DNA of 64,000 bases from Butyrivibrio sp. CAG:318 (GTDB lineage Bacteria; Bacillota; Clostridia; Lachnospirales; Lachnospiraceae), in NCBI GenBank assembly GCA_000431815.1, contig FR889233.1, positions 3,607 to 67,606 on the forward strand. Reading direction: 5' to 3'. A program made the position numbers and the translations under genes. The notes beneath the pieces were generated by a model. It was given only the letters and a program-made list of their open reading frames with translations. It was not told the origin of the DNA and did not search any database. This document shows, one piece after another, positions 54,968 to 62,970 of this stretch (position 1 is its first letter; every line of letters begins with the position of its first letter).

Positions 54968-56608
54968 TTATCTGTTAACTGTTCTCTTTTTGAAAAAGTA
55001 CAATGAGCTTCCAACCAGAACTGCTCCGGCTATAGTCACCAAACCAATCCAAAGTATTGTTTTGCTGCTGCCTCCGGTTTTCGGAGGAGCATCCGGTGTA
55101 ACCGGTTTTTCAGCATTATAGCTGTTTGTGAATCCAATTCCATCCAGAGGATTGTTATGATCCAGCTCGTCGTTTTCATCGATTGAACAGAAAGTCCAGC
55201 CTCCAACATTGGTATAACTGTCTACAAATATCGGTATTGCATAGAACTTGGTCTCATCATATGTCCAGCCTTTTGCATCGCCCTTGACCTGACGTATGAC
55301 AAATCCCTCTGACAAATTGCCGGCATCATATTTATCAATTGTAAATATTAATTTGCCTTCATAAGTCTTTTCGCCTTCAGTCTCAACTGTATCCTGTACC
55401 AGCACATATTCAGTCGGCGCGCCGAAATTCTCAACAACGAATTTGAAAACTTCTTTGCCCGGATCCATTTCACCGGTCTTCTTTACAGTAACCTTAAAAG
55501 GAACTTCAACATTAATCTTGCCTTCAACCAGCTGTGGCTCAATCACATAACCGCAGGCAGTACATTTTACAGCATAATCATAAGTTGCTCCACCTTCATG
55601 ATCCGGTATATGCGGCTGAATTTCATCATGATGTGCAGCGTTACGTCTGCATACATGGGCATGGCCGTCTGCCTCTTTATATCCCCATTCGGAAGTATCA
55701 AAATCATGATTGTCATTGAGCGCCCTGTATGGAATTTCAGCAATAGGATTATCACTCATATCAAATATTTTATCGCAGATGATACATTTGATATAAGAAT
55801 CCCATCCTCTGTCCGTACATGTTGAGTCTTTCGCATCAACTACTGAGAACGAATGTGTACAATTTACTTTAACCTTGCAGGTTGCTGTTTTGGTACCGGC
55901 TTTTGCGGTAACGGTTGCTTCACCCGGGGCTATTGCAGTTATTTTACCTGTGGCAGGGTCAACTGTTGCAACCTCCGGTTTGTCAACAGACCAGACTACT
56001 GTTTCTGTACAGTCTGCCGGTGCAACATTAGCTATCAGACCTGTTTCTTCTTCACCAGCGTACAGGGTCAGCTCACTCATATTAAGTGAAATACTTTCTG
56101 CCGGTTTAATGACGGTAATCGTTGCAGGAACACAGCTAAATGTTTTAGGGTTATAGTTCTCATCGTCAGCTACGAGGTTAACCATTGTAACATCATAATT
56201 ATTTGCTGCTGCAGTACTGTCTACGGTGCATTGGAATTTCATCAGTGCGATTTTACCTGTTCCGGTAAATGACTCGGCACCATATCCATTCAGAATCATA
56301 TTAGGAACCGGAGTCCAGTCTACTGAATCCCAACCGAGCGTTTCCTTGATACCGGTCTCAAGCACTCCACTGCCGTCAACAAAAGTCAAACCTGATGGAA
56401 TAACAAGTGTTCCTTCCATTGTGTTCTGTTTTCCGGTTTGCTGCATATAGATGGTGAAATTGATGGTATCACCGGGTACTGCTGTTGTTTTGTCAGCTTC
56501 AATTGTATAAGTGCAGGTTCCTCCGGCCGCAAATGTCGGCATTGCAGCCGCGAACATTGCATAAGCCATAACAAAACAAAGAAGTATAGATGTAATTCGC
56601 TTGTTCAT
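54968..56608 (-). CDS. Cell-wall-anchored protein with cohesin-like, Big2 and pilin (isopeptide) domains
   Basis: About 546 residues. Signal peptide to about residue 28. Residues 30-170: a cohesin-like beta sandwich (TAVPGDTINFTIYMQQTG, LMKFQCTVDS). Residues 175-250: Big2 Ig-like domain (ESISLNMSELTLYAGEE, VVWSVDKPEVATVD). Residues 250-355: a Cys/His-rich region. Residues 365-500: Spy0128/FctA-type pilin domain ending FTNSYNAE, which forms Lys-Asn isopeptide bonds. C terminus: PPKTGG, hydrophobic span and KKR, a sortase-like sorting signal. Start at 56608 (AGGAG upstream); a TTG at 56614 is an alternative. It would present a cohesin outside the cell next to a dockerin protein. Confidence 0.82.
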   Translation of the reverse strand: MNKRITSILLCFVMAYAMFAAAMPTFAAGGTCTYTIEADKTTAVPGDTINFTIYMQQTGKQNTMEGTLVIPSGLTFVDGSGVLETGIKETLGWDSVDWTPVPNMILNGYGAESFTGTGKIALMKFQCTVDSTAAANNYDVTMVNLVADDENYNPKTFSCVPATITVIKPAESISLNMSELTLYAGEEETGLIANVAPADCTETVVWSVDKPEVATVDPATGKITAIAPGEATVTAKAGTKTATCKVKVNCTHSFSVVDAKDSTCTDRGWDSYIKCIICDKIFDMSDNPIAEIPYRALNDNHDFDTSEWGYKEADGHAHVCRRNAAHHDEIQPHIPDHEGGATYDYAVKCTACGYVIEPQLVEGKINVEVPFKVTVKKTGEMDPGKEVFKFVVENFGAPTEYVLVQDTVETEGEKTYEGKLIFTIDKYDAGNLSEGFVIRQVKGDAKGWTYDETKFYAIPIFVDSYTNVGGWTFCSIDENDELDHNNPLDGIGFTNSYNAEKPVTPDAPPKTGGSSKTILWIGLVTIAGAVLVGSSLYFFKKRTVNR

Positions 56609-56614
56609 AGGCAA

Positions 56615-56748
56615 GCTCCTTTTCTGTTTTATTTGCGGGGCATTTTGTTACATACCCTGCCACAGCCTCGCTTAGTTGTGACCGGATAGGGAGAGACTTT
56701 CTCTCCGGCTTTAAAGTTGATTTTACCAATATTTTCCTTGCAGCGGTT
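56615..56748. other. Intergenic region upstream of the cohesin gene
   Basis: 134 bases without a gene. It holds a small stem ggagaga/tctctcc at about 56689-56705 and no promoter that I could call with confidence. Confidence 0.5.
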
Positions 56749-57132
56749 TCACATCGCATAAATCTGATCCATCAGATATTCTGATGTCATCGAGCCATAG
56801 AAAAACTGGTCAATGATACCGCGTTTTTTTGCTTCACGAATGTCCTTCGCTGCCTGCTTTTCAGTATTGGAATCCACAATCAGGGCGATTTTGCAGTCAG
56901 GACATATCGATTTCACCTCATCCCGCAATTTCAACCTTTCGTCGAACAGCCAGGGTGTATAAGCGGTAACCTCCATTACAAGGACAAACGGTTGGTACAC
57001 TCGGCATAGTTCGATGGTATCTTTCGGAGACTCCGCACGAATCACGTCGATGTCATAGTCAGAATTTTTGAATGCGGCTGCTATGGAATCACCGAACAGA
57101 AAATTCTGCATGTCAACTACAATTTTTTTCAT
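56749..57132 (-). CDS. Receiver-like protein lacking the phospho-acceptor Asp
   Basis: 127 residues with a response-regulator-like alternation of strands and helices. The expected Asp at the end of strand 3 is Glu in VLVMEVTAY, and the acidic pair near the N terminus is reduced (VVDMQN). Near the end FFYGSM replaces the usual Lys-Pro region. It is therefore probably not phosphorylated. It stands between the sensory trio and the cohesin gene with its own AGGAGG, suggesting a protein-interaction or allosteric role. Assignment to the receiver family is by pattern only. Confidence 0.6.
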   Translation of the reverse strand: MKKIVVDMQNFLFGDSIAAAFKNSDYDIDVIRAESPKDTIELCRVYQPFVLVMEVTAYTPWLFDERLKLRDEVKSICPDCKIALIVDSNTEKQAAKDIREAKKRGIIDQFFYGSMTSEYLMDQIYAM

Positions 57133-57209
57133 CGAACCATTCCTCCTTGTGATATATCTGTTTCATCTAACTTTACGGTTTTATTGTATCAAATAAAAAC
57201 AGCTCTGTC

Positions 57210-57229
57210 TGTCCTCAGAAGTGAGGACA
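57210..57229. promoter_or_regulatory. Palindrome upstream of the receiver-like gene, candidate regulator site
   Basis: Perfect 8-bp arms tgtcctca (57210-57217) and tgaggaca (57222-57229) with a 4-base spacer. It lies about 80 nt before the receiver-like ATG and close to a TACAAT -10 on the minus strand, so it overlaps the probable -35 region. LuxR-type regulators bind palindromes, so the adjacent regulator is a candidate. Confidence 0.45.
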
Positions 57230-57244
57230 ATTACAGGTTGTATT

Positions 57245-57280
57245 ATAATAAAAGCCGCTCTGCAATAAGCAGGGCAGCTT
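57245..57280 (-). terminator. Terminator after the LuxR regulator gene
   Basis: On the minus strand aagctgccctgc / gcagagcggctt (one mismatch, one wobble) is followed by TTTTATTATAAT. It lies about 40 nt after the regulator stop. Confidence 0.65.
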
Positions 57281-57320
57281 TAAATGTATACATTATAGTC
57301 ATCTAATTCGCCAGACATTT

Positions 57321-57974
57321 TCATGTTTCATTCTGTTCATCAAGCCAGCAGCCGGGTACGACCATCCTTTTGCCAACAGCCGCAATCATCAGTCTGTTGC
57401 GATTCTCATAACCGGTCTTTACCAGCATACGGTTGATGTATGTACGCACAGTTGATTCCGCCACATTCAGTTTCAGCGCAATCTCAGCATTGGTTTTCCC
57501 CTCACACAGCAATTGCAGGGTCTCTATCTCACGCTCGGACAACTCACAGGAAAGTGTATTCCCCAATTTGACACTCGGCACACTGTCCGGCCAGAAATGC
57601 ATGCCGGAAAGGGTACCTTCAACAACACCCACAAGGTCTCCGGATGGAGAATCCTTATACCAGAAGCTGTCAACTCCGATTTTTCTTGCCTGGTCGAGAA
57701 AACGTCCTTCTAACATTGATGTTACCATAACGATTTTTATCCTTGGATATACCCTCTTAATTGATTCGGCAGCAATCAGGCCGTCTGAGTCGCTTTCAGT
57801 GCATATATCCATTATAATCAGATCGATACGGCTCTCTCCGCATCTTGGAAGCGCTGCATCGGCACGGGCCAGTGTTCCCGCAACCTCGCAATCCTTACAT
57901 TTTTCCACACAAGAGCACAGGTATGCTCTCGCCAGTGCCTGGTCTTCAACAATCAATATTTTCCTCGTACTCAT
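57321..57974 (-). CDS. LuxR-family (NarL/LiaR type) response regulator
   Basis: 217 residues. Receiver domain with acidic residues near the N terminus (VEDQ), phospho-acceptor Asp in LIIMDICTESDSDG and a Lys in WYKDSPSG. The LuxR helix-turn-helix lies near residues 145-200 (LSEREIETLQLLCEGKTNAE, then STVRTYINRML). It lies three bases after the kinase gene. Likely target: the downstream receiver-like, cohesin or dockerin genes (inference). Confidence 0.92.
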   Translation of the reverse strand: MSTRKILIVEDQALARAYLCSCVEKCKDCEVAGTLARADAALPRCGESRIDLIIMDICTESDSDGLIAAESIKRVYPRIKIVMVTSMLEGRFLDQARKIGVDSFWYKDSPSGDLVGVVEGTLSGMHFWPDSVPSVKLGNTLSCELSEREIETLQLLCEGKTNAEIALKLNVAESTVRTYINRMLVKTGYENRNRLMIAAVGKRMVVPGCWLDEQNET

Positions 57975-57977
57975 ATT

Positions 57978-58943
57978 TTATACACCTCCTGAATTTTCTG
58001 ATATTGGTAATTCAATCACCAGAGAAAACTCCGGTAGACTCTGTACTGTCATCCTGCCGCCATGGTTTTCGATCCGATGACGCAGATTAGTAAGTCCTCC
58101 GCCTTCTGTAATCTTCTTTTTAGGTGGTTTGCCGTTATTGCGTATTATAATAGTATAACTTGTTTCGTTTTTCCAGATATTTGCCAGAATCTCTGTGGCA
58201 TTGGCATACTGAATAGCATTATTCAGACACACCTGCATGGCTATATACATCAATTCCGCGCATCCTGCCGCCGGTTCTTCACCTCGTATCCTCACAGTCA
58301 CTCCGCTGGTCTTTGCATTGTCAAACAGTTTTGTCTTCTCCGGAAGACTGACTGAATCACGGAAGGCTATGGTCTTCTCCCATTCCTGACACACAACATC
58401 TGAATCAATGCCAACCATCTCACCTGTTATATATTGCCTGGTCAATGTGATACACGCAGCCAGACTGTCATGCATGGCAGATTTCGCGGCAAGTCTTTCT
58501 TTTTCCTGTGCCAGTGCACCGGCATTATCTGCAAGACGCCTCAGCTTTTCAGAATCTTCGTCCAGTTTCTTACTATCATCGGCAAGCTGTATCAACACGC
58601 GATGCAATTCGGTGACATCCGCAGCCGTCAGCTGTATATAGCTCTCACCGTACCTGTCGGTGACCTCTGTTTTTTCAAATCTCCATACAGTCTTGTCTGG
58701 GAAAAGATATGTATTCTCTATATCCGGAACCTGTCTGATACCTTTCGGAGGATCGGACAGTGCTTCTTTAATCTCACCATAGTACTGCATATCACTGTCA
58801 AGCAGATACCGGCTCAGCTGATACATCTGACGGTTGCATAGAACAATAATGCCCATGCGGTCAAAAAAACATACGGCAGTTGGAAGCCGGTCAAAACTCT
58901 CCTTAATAGCGTTAAAACCTACATGTTTCAATCTACTCATCAT
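57978..58943 (-). CDS. Soluble sensor histidine kinase partner (PAS-like plus HATPase)
   Basis: 321 residues, no membrane segment. N-terminal PAS-like fold (AVCFFDRMGIIVLCNRQMYQ), a helical region with MHDSLAACITL carrying the likely phospho-acceptor His, and an HATPase domain with N box NNAIQYANA and G2 GGGLTNLRHRI. The G1 box reads NNGKPP instead of DxGxG, a known variant in LuxR-associated kinases that may alter ATP binding. It starts inside the 3' end of the 7TM sensor gene, so the two are coupled. It probably senses through that protein. Confidence 0.85.
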   Translation of the reverse strand: MMSRLKHVGFNAIKESFDRLPTAVCFFDRMGIIVLCNRQMYQLSRYLLDSDMQYYGEIKEALSDPPKGIRQVPDIENTYLFPDKTVWRFEKTEVTDRYGESYIQLTAADVTELHRVLIQLADDSKKLDEDSEKLRRLADNAGALAQEKERLAAKSAMHDSLAACITLTRQYITGEMVGIDSDVVCQEWEKTIAFRDSVSLPEKTKLFDNAKTSGVTVRIRGEEPAAGCAELMYIAMQVCLNNAIQYANATEILANIWKNETSYTIIIRNNGKPPKKKITEGGGLTNLRHRIENHGGRMTVQSLPEFSLVIELPISENSGGV

Positions 58944-60558
58944 TCATACCTCCTACCGGTGTGCGGACAAGCCACAAGCCGTCCTCCTGCTTAACTGTTA
59001 CATTTGAAGAAATGATCAAAGACAAATCAACATCACATTCCACTGACAGATCCATCTCATCATCCGACAGACAGATAAATATGGAATTCAGCCCATCTAC
59101 CGCTGTTTCCACGACAGTCTTCAAAAGATTGAACCGCCGCATCACCTCTTCCGAATGCATTGGTTTTGTCATATAATAGACCACACTGCATTCCGTACCG
59201 CAGACGTTCATTACTCTCACGGCTTCATCTACCGTCAGCCGGATATCCTGTTGTGACAACAGTTCATGTTCCAGACTGAGAAAATACAGATTGGCACTGC
59301 GCTTTATGTACGTACCAAGCAGAAGAATCCTCTTCAATATGTTATGTACTTCATCGGTTTCCGTATTCTCACATTGTTTCAAAAGCTGTCCTATTCTGTT
59401 TATCTGATCCCCATACATTAAATCCAGTTTATCATAAATACGTCGCTTCTCGGTCAGCTCATGCAGTTTTTTCTGTATGAGATATGCCTCATGCAATTTT
59501 TCTTTGTTATTTTTGATCTGGGCCTTATTCTCACTCAACTGTGCACGCAGTTCGGTCAATGGGCGCACATTATCTTTCCATACGACATATCCGCCGTTAA
59601 TCGGTGCTGAGGAGATACGGGTTCCATCCGGGCGGATAATCTGGGTTCCGTCCTGCGGACATATCATATCTTCATCTGCGGCATGGGAGCGGATAACTAC
59701 ATTCCCGCTGCGGTCCATAATAACGGCTGCGAGTGTCGATGCCTCAAAAAGTTCAACATAACCGGTATTGGACTGTATCATCCGGCAGCGTATGCAGCTC
59801 TCATATATCGCAGCGTATAACAGGCAGAACATCACGTTCATGTCGCCAAACCACCATCGTACAGCCGACAGGCCCGTCAAATATAAAATTCCGTACAGTA
59901 TCGTTATGCAGCCTATAATAAACGGCATCAGTGGTTTTTTCCCACCGTTCTTAATCCGGCTTTTATTTAAAAGGTGGATAAGCGAAAAAATCATACAGCC
60001 AACCATCCATCCGAGACAGATGAAATATAAATAGCGGTGATGATATGAATAATTGTCCGGTCTGCCCGGTATACCGCTGTTAAATGCAAACATCTGCTGA
60101 TGCAGATCATTGGTAATTACCAGCGAAAACAATATGGCCGGAATGGCTGCAAGAGCAACTATCCTTCCGGTCAGTCTATATTTTTCTGATTTTCCGAGAG
60201 ACAATGCAATATACACTCCAAACAATGGTATAAAAAGCATTGGCAGATAGTAAAGATACCAGATATACCGTGCCACCGTAATATCGGTAACAACCTCGTA
60301 TTTCAGTGTACGCAGAACAAGCCACACCAACATCAAGGCAGCTGTCAGCCGCATACAGTGCAACGCCTGCGTCTGTATGATACGACAATCAAGGGAATAT
60401 CCCCACAGAGCAAACAGCAACAGATAAAGTGCAGCACGGATATAGTTCATATAAACACCGCCAATATCAAATTTGGCAAGCATTCGGCAGGAATAAGCTG
60501 CTGCAATGATAGCAAATACAAAAATCATTAAAAACAGCTGTCTGGTATTCCGTTTCAT
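58933..60558 (-). CDS. 7TM sensor protein with degenerate kinase-like cytoplasmic part
   Basis: 541 residues. About eight membrane segments in the first 260 residues, matching histidine-kinase N-terminal 7TM sensors. The cytoplasmic part contains a PAS-like stretch (LAAVIMDRSGNVVIRSH), a coiled coil (LRAQLSENKAQIKNNKEKLH) and a C-terminal region with helix-strand pattern of an ATPase but without H box, N box or G boxes. It therefore looks like a pseudokinase that passes the signal to the kinase encoded just downstream, with which it overlaps by 11 bases. Confidence 0.8.
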   Translation of the reverse strand: MKRNTRQLFLMIFVFAIIAAAYSCRMLAKFDIGGVYMNYIRAALYLLLFALWGYSLDCRIIQTQALHCMRLTAALMLVWLVLRTLKYEVVTDITVARYIWYLYYLPMLFIPLFGVYIALSLGKSEKYRLTGRIVALAAIPAILFSLVITNDLHQQMFAFNSGIPGRPDNYSYHHRYLYFICLGWMVGCMIFSLIHLLNKSRIKNGGKKPLMPFIIGCITILYGILYLTGLSAVRWWFGDMNVMFCLLYAAIYESCIRCRMIQSNTGYVELFEASTLAAVIMDRSGNVVIRSHAADEDMICPQDGTQIIRPDGTRISSAPINGGYVVWKDNVRPLTELRAQLSENKAQIKNNKEKLHEAYLIQKKLHELTEKRRIYDKLDLMYGDQINRIGQLLKQCENTETDEVHNILKRILLLGTYIKRSANLYFLSLEHELLSQQDIRLTVDEAVRVMNVCGTECSVVYYMTKPMHSEEVMRRFNLLKTVVETAVDGLNSIFICLSDDEMDLSVECDVDLSLIISSNVTVKQEDGLWLVRTPVGGMNDE

Positions 60559-60661
60559 ATGGAAAATCTCTCGCTTTCTCTCTTGCGTACAATGAAATTT
60601 TGTCTGTTTAGATTAAAATAGCATATTTTTCGACAAAATACAACACTTCTTTCCGCATCAT

Positions 60662-60699
60662 GATTCCGGGCAGCAAAAAAGCCGGCCATTACGGCCGGC
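60662..60699 (-). terminator. Conserved terminator-repeat, copy 2
   Basis: Minus-strand stem gccggcc / ggccggc followed by TTTTTTGC. 38 of 39 positions match copy 1 at 45128-45166, with one base missing. It lies about 255 nt after the stop of the AlbA_2 gene and upstream of the 7TM sensor, so it may end transcripts entering from that side. Confidence 0.8.
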
Positions 60700-60771
60700 C
60701 GCGTTCAATCCTGAGATTATATCACCTAGCTGCAGTTCCGATACATCATCCTCGTATTCACCTTCTAATCC

Positions 60772-60798
60772 ATTTGTGCAGATAATCTCTGCACAAAT
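60772..60798. repeat. 11-bp inverted repeat
   Basis: Arms atttgtgcaga (60772-60782) and tctgcacaaat (60788-60798), 5-base loop taatc. Not T-tailed, so more like an operator or RNA stem. Confidence 0.6.
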
Positions 60799-60827
60799 TA
60801 CATTTATTCAATCAGTATGATAAATAG

Positions 60828-60905
60828 TATCCAGTAAGTGGTCACTAATGGATACTTATCGGATACTACTGGATACTTATTGAACACTTTGTATCCAGTA
60901 AATGG
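60828..60905. repeat. Array of TATCCAGTA/GGATACTTA elements
   Basis: TATCCAGTA occurs forward at 60828-60836 and 60892-60900 and in reverse complement near 60867; GGATACTTA occurs at about 60850 and 60871 and GGATACT at 60861. Mixed orientation and close spacing suggest a multi-site protein-binding region. Confidence 0.55.
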
Positions 60906-60954
60906 CTACCAGCATCCATTAAATAACCGATTGTATCTATTAACACATATCTTT

Positions 60955-62460
60955 TTACTTGTCATCATTAAATATATATTTTGTACCAGGTCCATTCCCT
61001 GTTTTTCTCAAAATCTCGTTATAAATCATCTTATCCAGCAACTTACGTGCACCTGCTCGTGTTTTATATTCACACAGTTCCATTGCCTGTTGTGTTGAAA
61101 TGCTATCATGGCTTTTAAGATACTGTATTACTCTTTGCTCTTTATCCAAATTGCGCATTTCATCTGCTTCTATTGAATCGGCTTGTCTGTTTGTCTGCAA
61201 GTCCACAGCTCCCGGAATATATACCACTTGTCCAACTTCGAGCTTTAATGTTACCCTGTCATTGCGCTCTGAGAAATCAAATTCCGGTTTCTTCCAATTT
61301 TGTTCTGCCCATGCTGTCATAATCTTATCGACACCACTTCCGGCACGCTCACCGACATTTACAAAGCCAAACATCTTTAAGATATTCGGATTTCGCGGAT
61401 CACTATTGCCACCAGCATAAAACTCCTCTTTTGTTACCCTGATAGTACCGGGATTGGAAATACTAAGTTCCTTCCCCTTTTTTACAACAAGGATTCCTCG
61501 TCTGCCATAATAATTTGCATGTGCCAGTGCATTTGCCAATGCTTCTTCCAATGCATCATGCACATCCACTCTGTCTACACGATATCCATCTCGTCTATTT
61601 GCAAATGGAACCGCTACATCATCGTCCATTCTGGTACGCACCTTGCAGAAAAAATCGTATATATTACCGCTCCAATCACCTTCGTTTGAATGTGTCCGGA
61701 ACAGCCAGCGTACCGCTTTATCATCGCATTCCTCACGATAATCCAGAAAATAATTTGGGAAAACTTCCGTAATGTGATAAGCCTCTCCAAAGAATAAAAG
61801 TCCTGCTATCGTTGGAGATAATGTACCATTCTTATTCTTCGCTGCTGCCCTTAATTTCATAAGGAACTCATCATTTTCCAGAGCATTCCAAGGATGTCCA
61901 CTGTGAAGCTGTTCAAAAATAATTCTATAGCCCTTTATAGTATCCTGATTCAGCACATCCAATCCAAACTCTTCCAGCACTTCCACATCACCAGATACAT
62001 CTCTCTGGTCTGCAAACATCGCACGGACTGCCTCTTCGGTACAAAGGAAATCTCCTTCATAATCTCTTTTATAAGTTCCTTTCATTGGGTCTGTCCCAAT
62101 ATAAACCGGCTTATCATGCCTGTCTGCCGCAGGAATATCAATTCTTAATATTCTCTTTTCTCCTACTGTCACTGGTCTGACATGATGATTCAATAAGATG
62201 TTCTTAGATACCTTATTTCTGTCATTCAATGTACTCCAAAAGTCTTTCTGATATTTTACAATCTGCTTGTCTGTCAGTCCTTCAACTGTAAAAGAATCTC
62301 TATGTTCCCTAATACCAAGCAGAATCGTGCCACCATCTGTATTTGCAAAAGAAGAATATGTCTCCCACATGCTCTCTGGAAGTCCACCTGTTGCCAGTTT
62401 GCATTCTCGCTCATGATCTTCTGCAAGATTCAACTCGTTTAATATTTCCTGCTTTATCAA
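60955..62460 (-). CDS. AlbA_2 / HATPase_c_4-type transcription regulator
   Basis: 501 residues from a TTG with AAAGGAAGG upstream. The N-terminal AlbA_2 (Schlafen-like) domain shows ERECKLATGGLPESMWETYS and FANTDGGTILLGI. A GHKL-like ATPase region follows (ANALAHANYYGRRGILVVKK, ISNPGTIRVTKEEF). The C terminus has a winged-helix (VIQYLKSHDSISTQQAMELC). Family members are predicted transcription regulators, often in mobile or stress-linked loci. Possibly acts on the repeat array beside it (inference). Confidence 0.85.
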   Translation of the reverse strand: MIKQEILNELNLAEDHERECKLATGGLPESMWETYSSFANTDGGTILLGIREHRDSFTVEGLTDKQIVKYQKDFWSTLNDRNKVSKNILLNHHVRPVTVGEKRILRIDIPAADRHDKPVYIGTDPMKGTYKRDYEGDFLCTEEAVRAMFADQRDVSGDVEVLEEFGLDVLNQDTIKGYRIIFEQLHSGHPWNALENDEFLMKLRAAAKNKNGTLSPTIAGLLFFGEAYHITEVFPNYFLDYREECDDKAVRWLFRTHSNEGDWSGNIYDFFCKVRTRMDDDVAVPFANRRDGYRVDRVDVHDALEEALANALAHANYYGRRGILVVKKGKELSISNPGTIRVTKEEFYAGGNSDPRNPNILKMFGFVNVGERAGSGVDKIMTAWAEQNWKKPEFDFSERNDRVTLKLEVGQVVYIPGAVDLQTNRQADSIEADEMRNLDKEQRVIQYLKSHDSISTQQAMELCEYKTRAGARKLLDKMIYNEILRKTGNGPGTKYIFNDDK

Positions 62461-62505
62461 TAATAAAACCTTCCTTTACTTTAAAATAATAGGTCACTTT
62501 GTCAT

Positions 62506-62610
62506 TTATAGCTCATCATCTTCAAATAAATTATTGTCTAAATAACTTTCCACTTCCATCATTAGTCCGTAACCAATTAATCTTTCCGTAATATGATAAT
62601 CAATGTCGCT
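62506..62610 (-). other. Open in-frame extension after the XRE gene
   Basis: Directly after the XRE stop the same frame continues open for about 34 codons (DIDYHITERLIGYGLMMEVE, SYLDNNLFEDDEL, stop) with a coding-like, acidic composition. The only ATGs lie late and lack a good ribosome site. It may be a small gene with an unusual start, stop read-through, or a remnant. Confidence 0.35.
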
Positions 62611-62820
62611 TTATTCTTCATCTTTCACAAACTCACAGATATCGCTAATATCGCAATCCAGATATGTAGCAATCTTGAGCAATACACTCATAGACACTTC
62701 TCCATCCTTACGCATCTTTGTAAGAGTATTCGGAGCAATATCTACAGCCTTTCTCAAATCGGCTTTACTCATCTTTTTGTCTACCAATAACTTCCATAAT
62801 TTATTGTAACTTACTCTCAT
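62611..62820 (-). CDS. Small XRE/Cro-type repressor
   Basis: 69 residues. Helix-turn-helix with KLWKLLVDKKMSKADLRKAV, PNTLTKMRKDGEVSMSVLL and CDISDICEFV, typical of YozG/SinR-like single-domain regulators. GAGGT precedes the ATG. Paired 13-bp repeats overlap its promoter, so it is probably self-repressing. Target genes beyond itself unknown. Confidence 0.88.
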   Translation of the reverse strand: MRVSYNKLWKLLVDKKMSKADLRKAVDIAPNTLTKMRKDGEVSMSVLLKIATYLDCDISDICEFVKDEE

Positions 62821-62879
62821 TCTAATACCTCGAGGCTTTTTCTATAATTTGTCACAATTGAGTGAAAACTCACTTTTTT

Positions 62880-62908
62880 ATTATATTACAAAACGCATTT
62901 TCTTGCAA
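62880..62908 (-). promoter_or_regulatory. Predicted promoter of the XRE gene
   Basis: On the minus strand TTGCAA (62908-62903), a 17-nt spacer and a consensus TATAAT (62885-62880). The -35 lies within the nearer operator copy. Confidence 0.7.
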
Positions 62909-62931
62909 TCAAAATAATCGCATTTTCTTGC
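62894..62931. promoter_or_regulatory. Two 13-bp direct repeats, probable XRE operators
   Basis: cgcattttcttgc occurs identically at 62894-62906 and 62919-62931, 25 bases apart. The first overlaps the -35 and spacer of the XRE promoter, the second lies upstream. Confidence 0.65.
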
Positions 62932-62970
62932 GAACTTTAGTTATTTTAATTTAAAAGTCTATGGCACTAA

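Larger units (their letters stand above)
60559..60954. other. 396-bp intergenic region with repeats, no gene
   Basis: No open frame of quality on either strand. It holds the second terminator-repeat copy (60662-60699), an 11-bp inverted repeat (60772-60798) and the TATCCAGTA/GGATACTTA array (60828-60905). The part nearest the 7TM sensor start is AT-rich and probably holds its promoter. Confidence 0.6.

Noticed and set aside
58933..60558. Complete histidine kinase
   Set aside because: No phospho-acceptor His box and no N or G boxes in the C-terminal region, so it was described as a degenerate kinase-like sensor.
60828..60905. CRISPR array
   Set aside because: The repeats are only 9 bp, occur in both orientations and have irregular spacing; no cas genes are present.
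60955..62460. Schlafen-type RNase
   Set aside because: Only the AlbA_2 part matches; the ATPase-like region and winged helix fit the regulator family instead.
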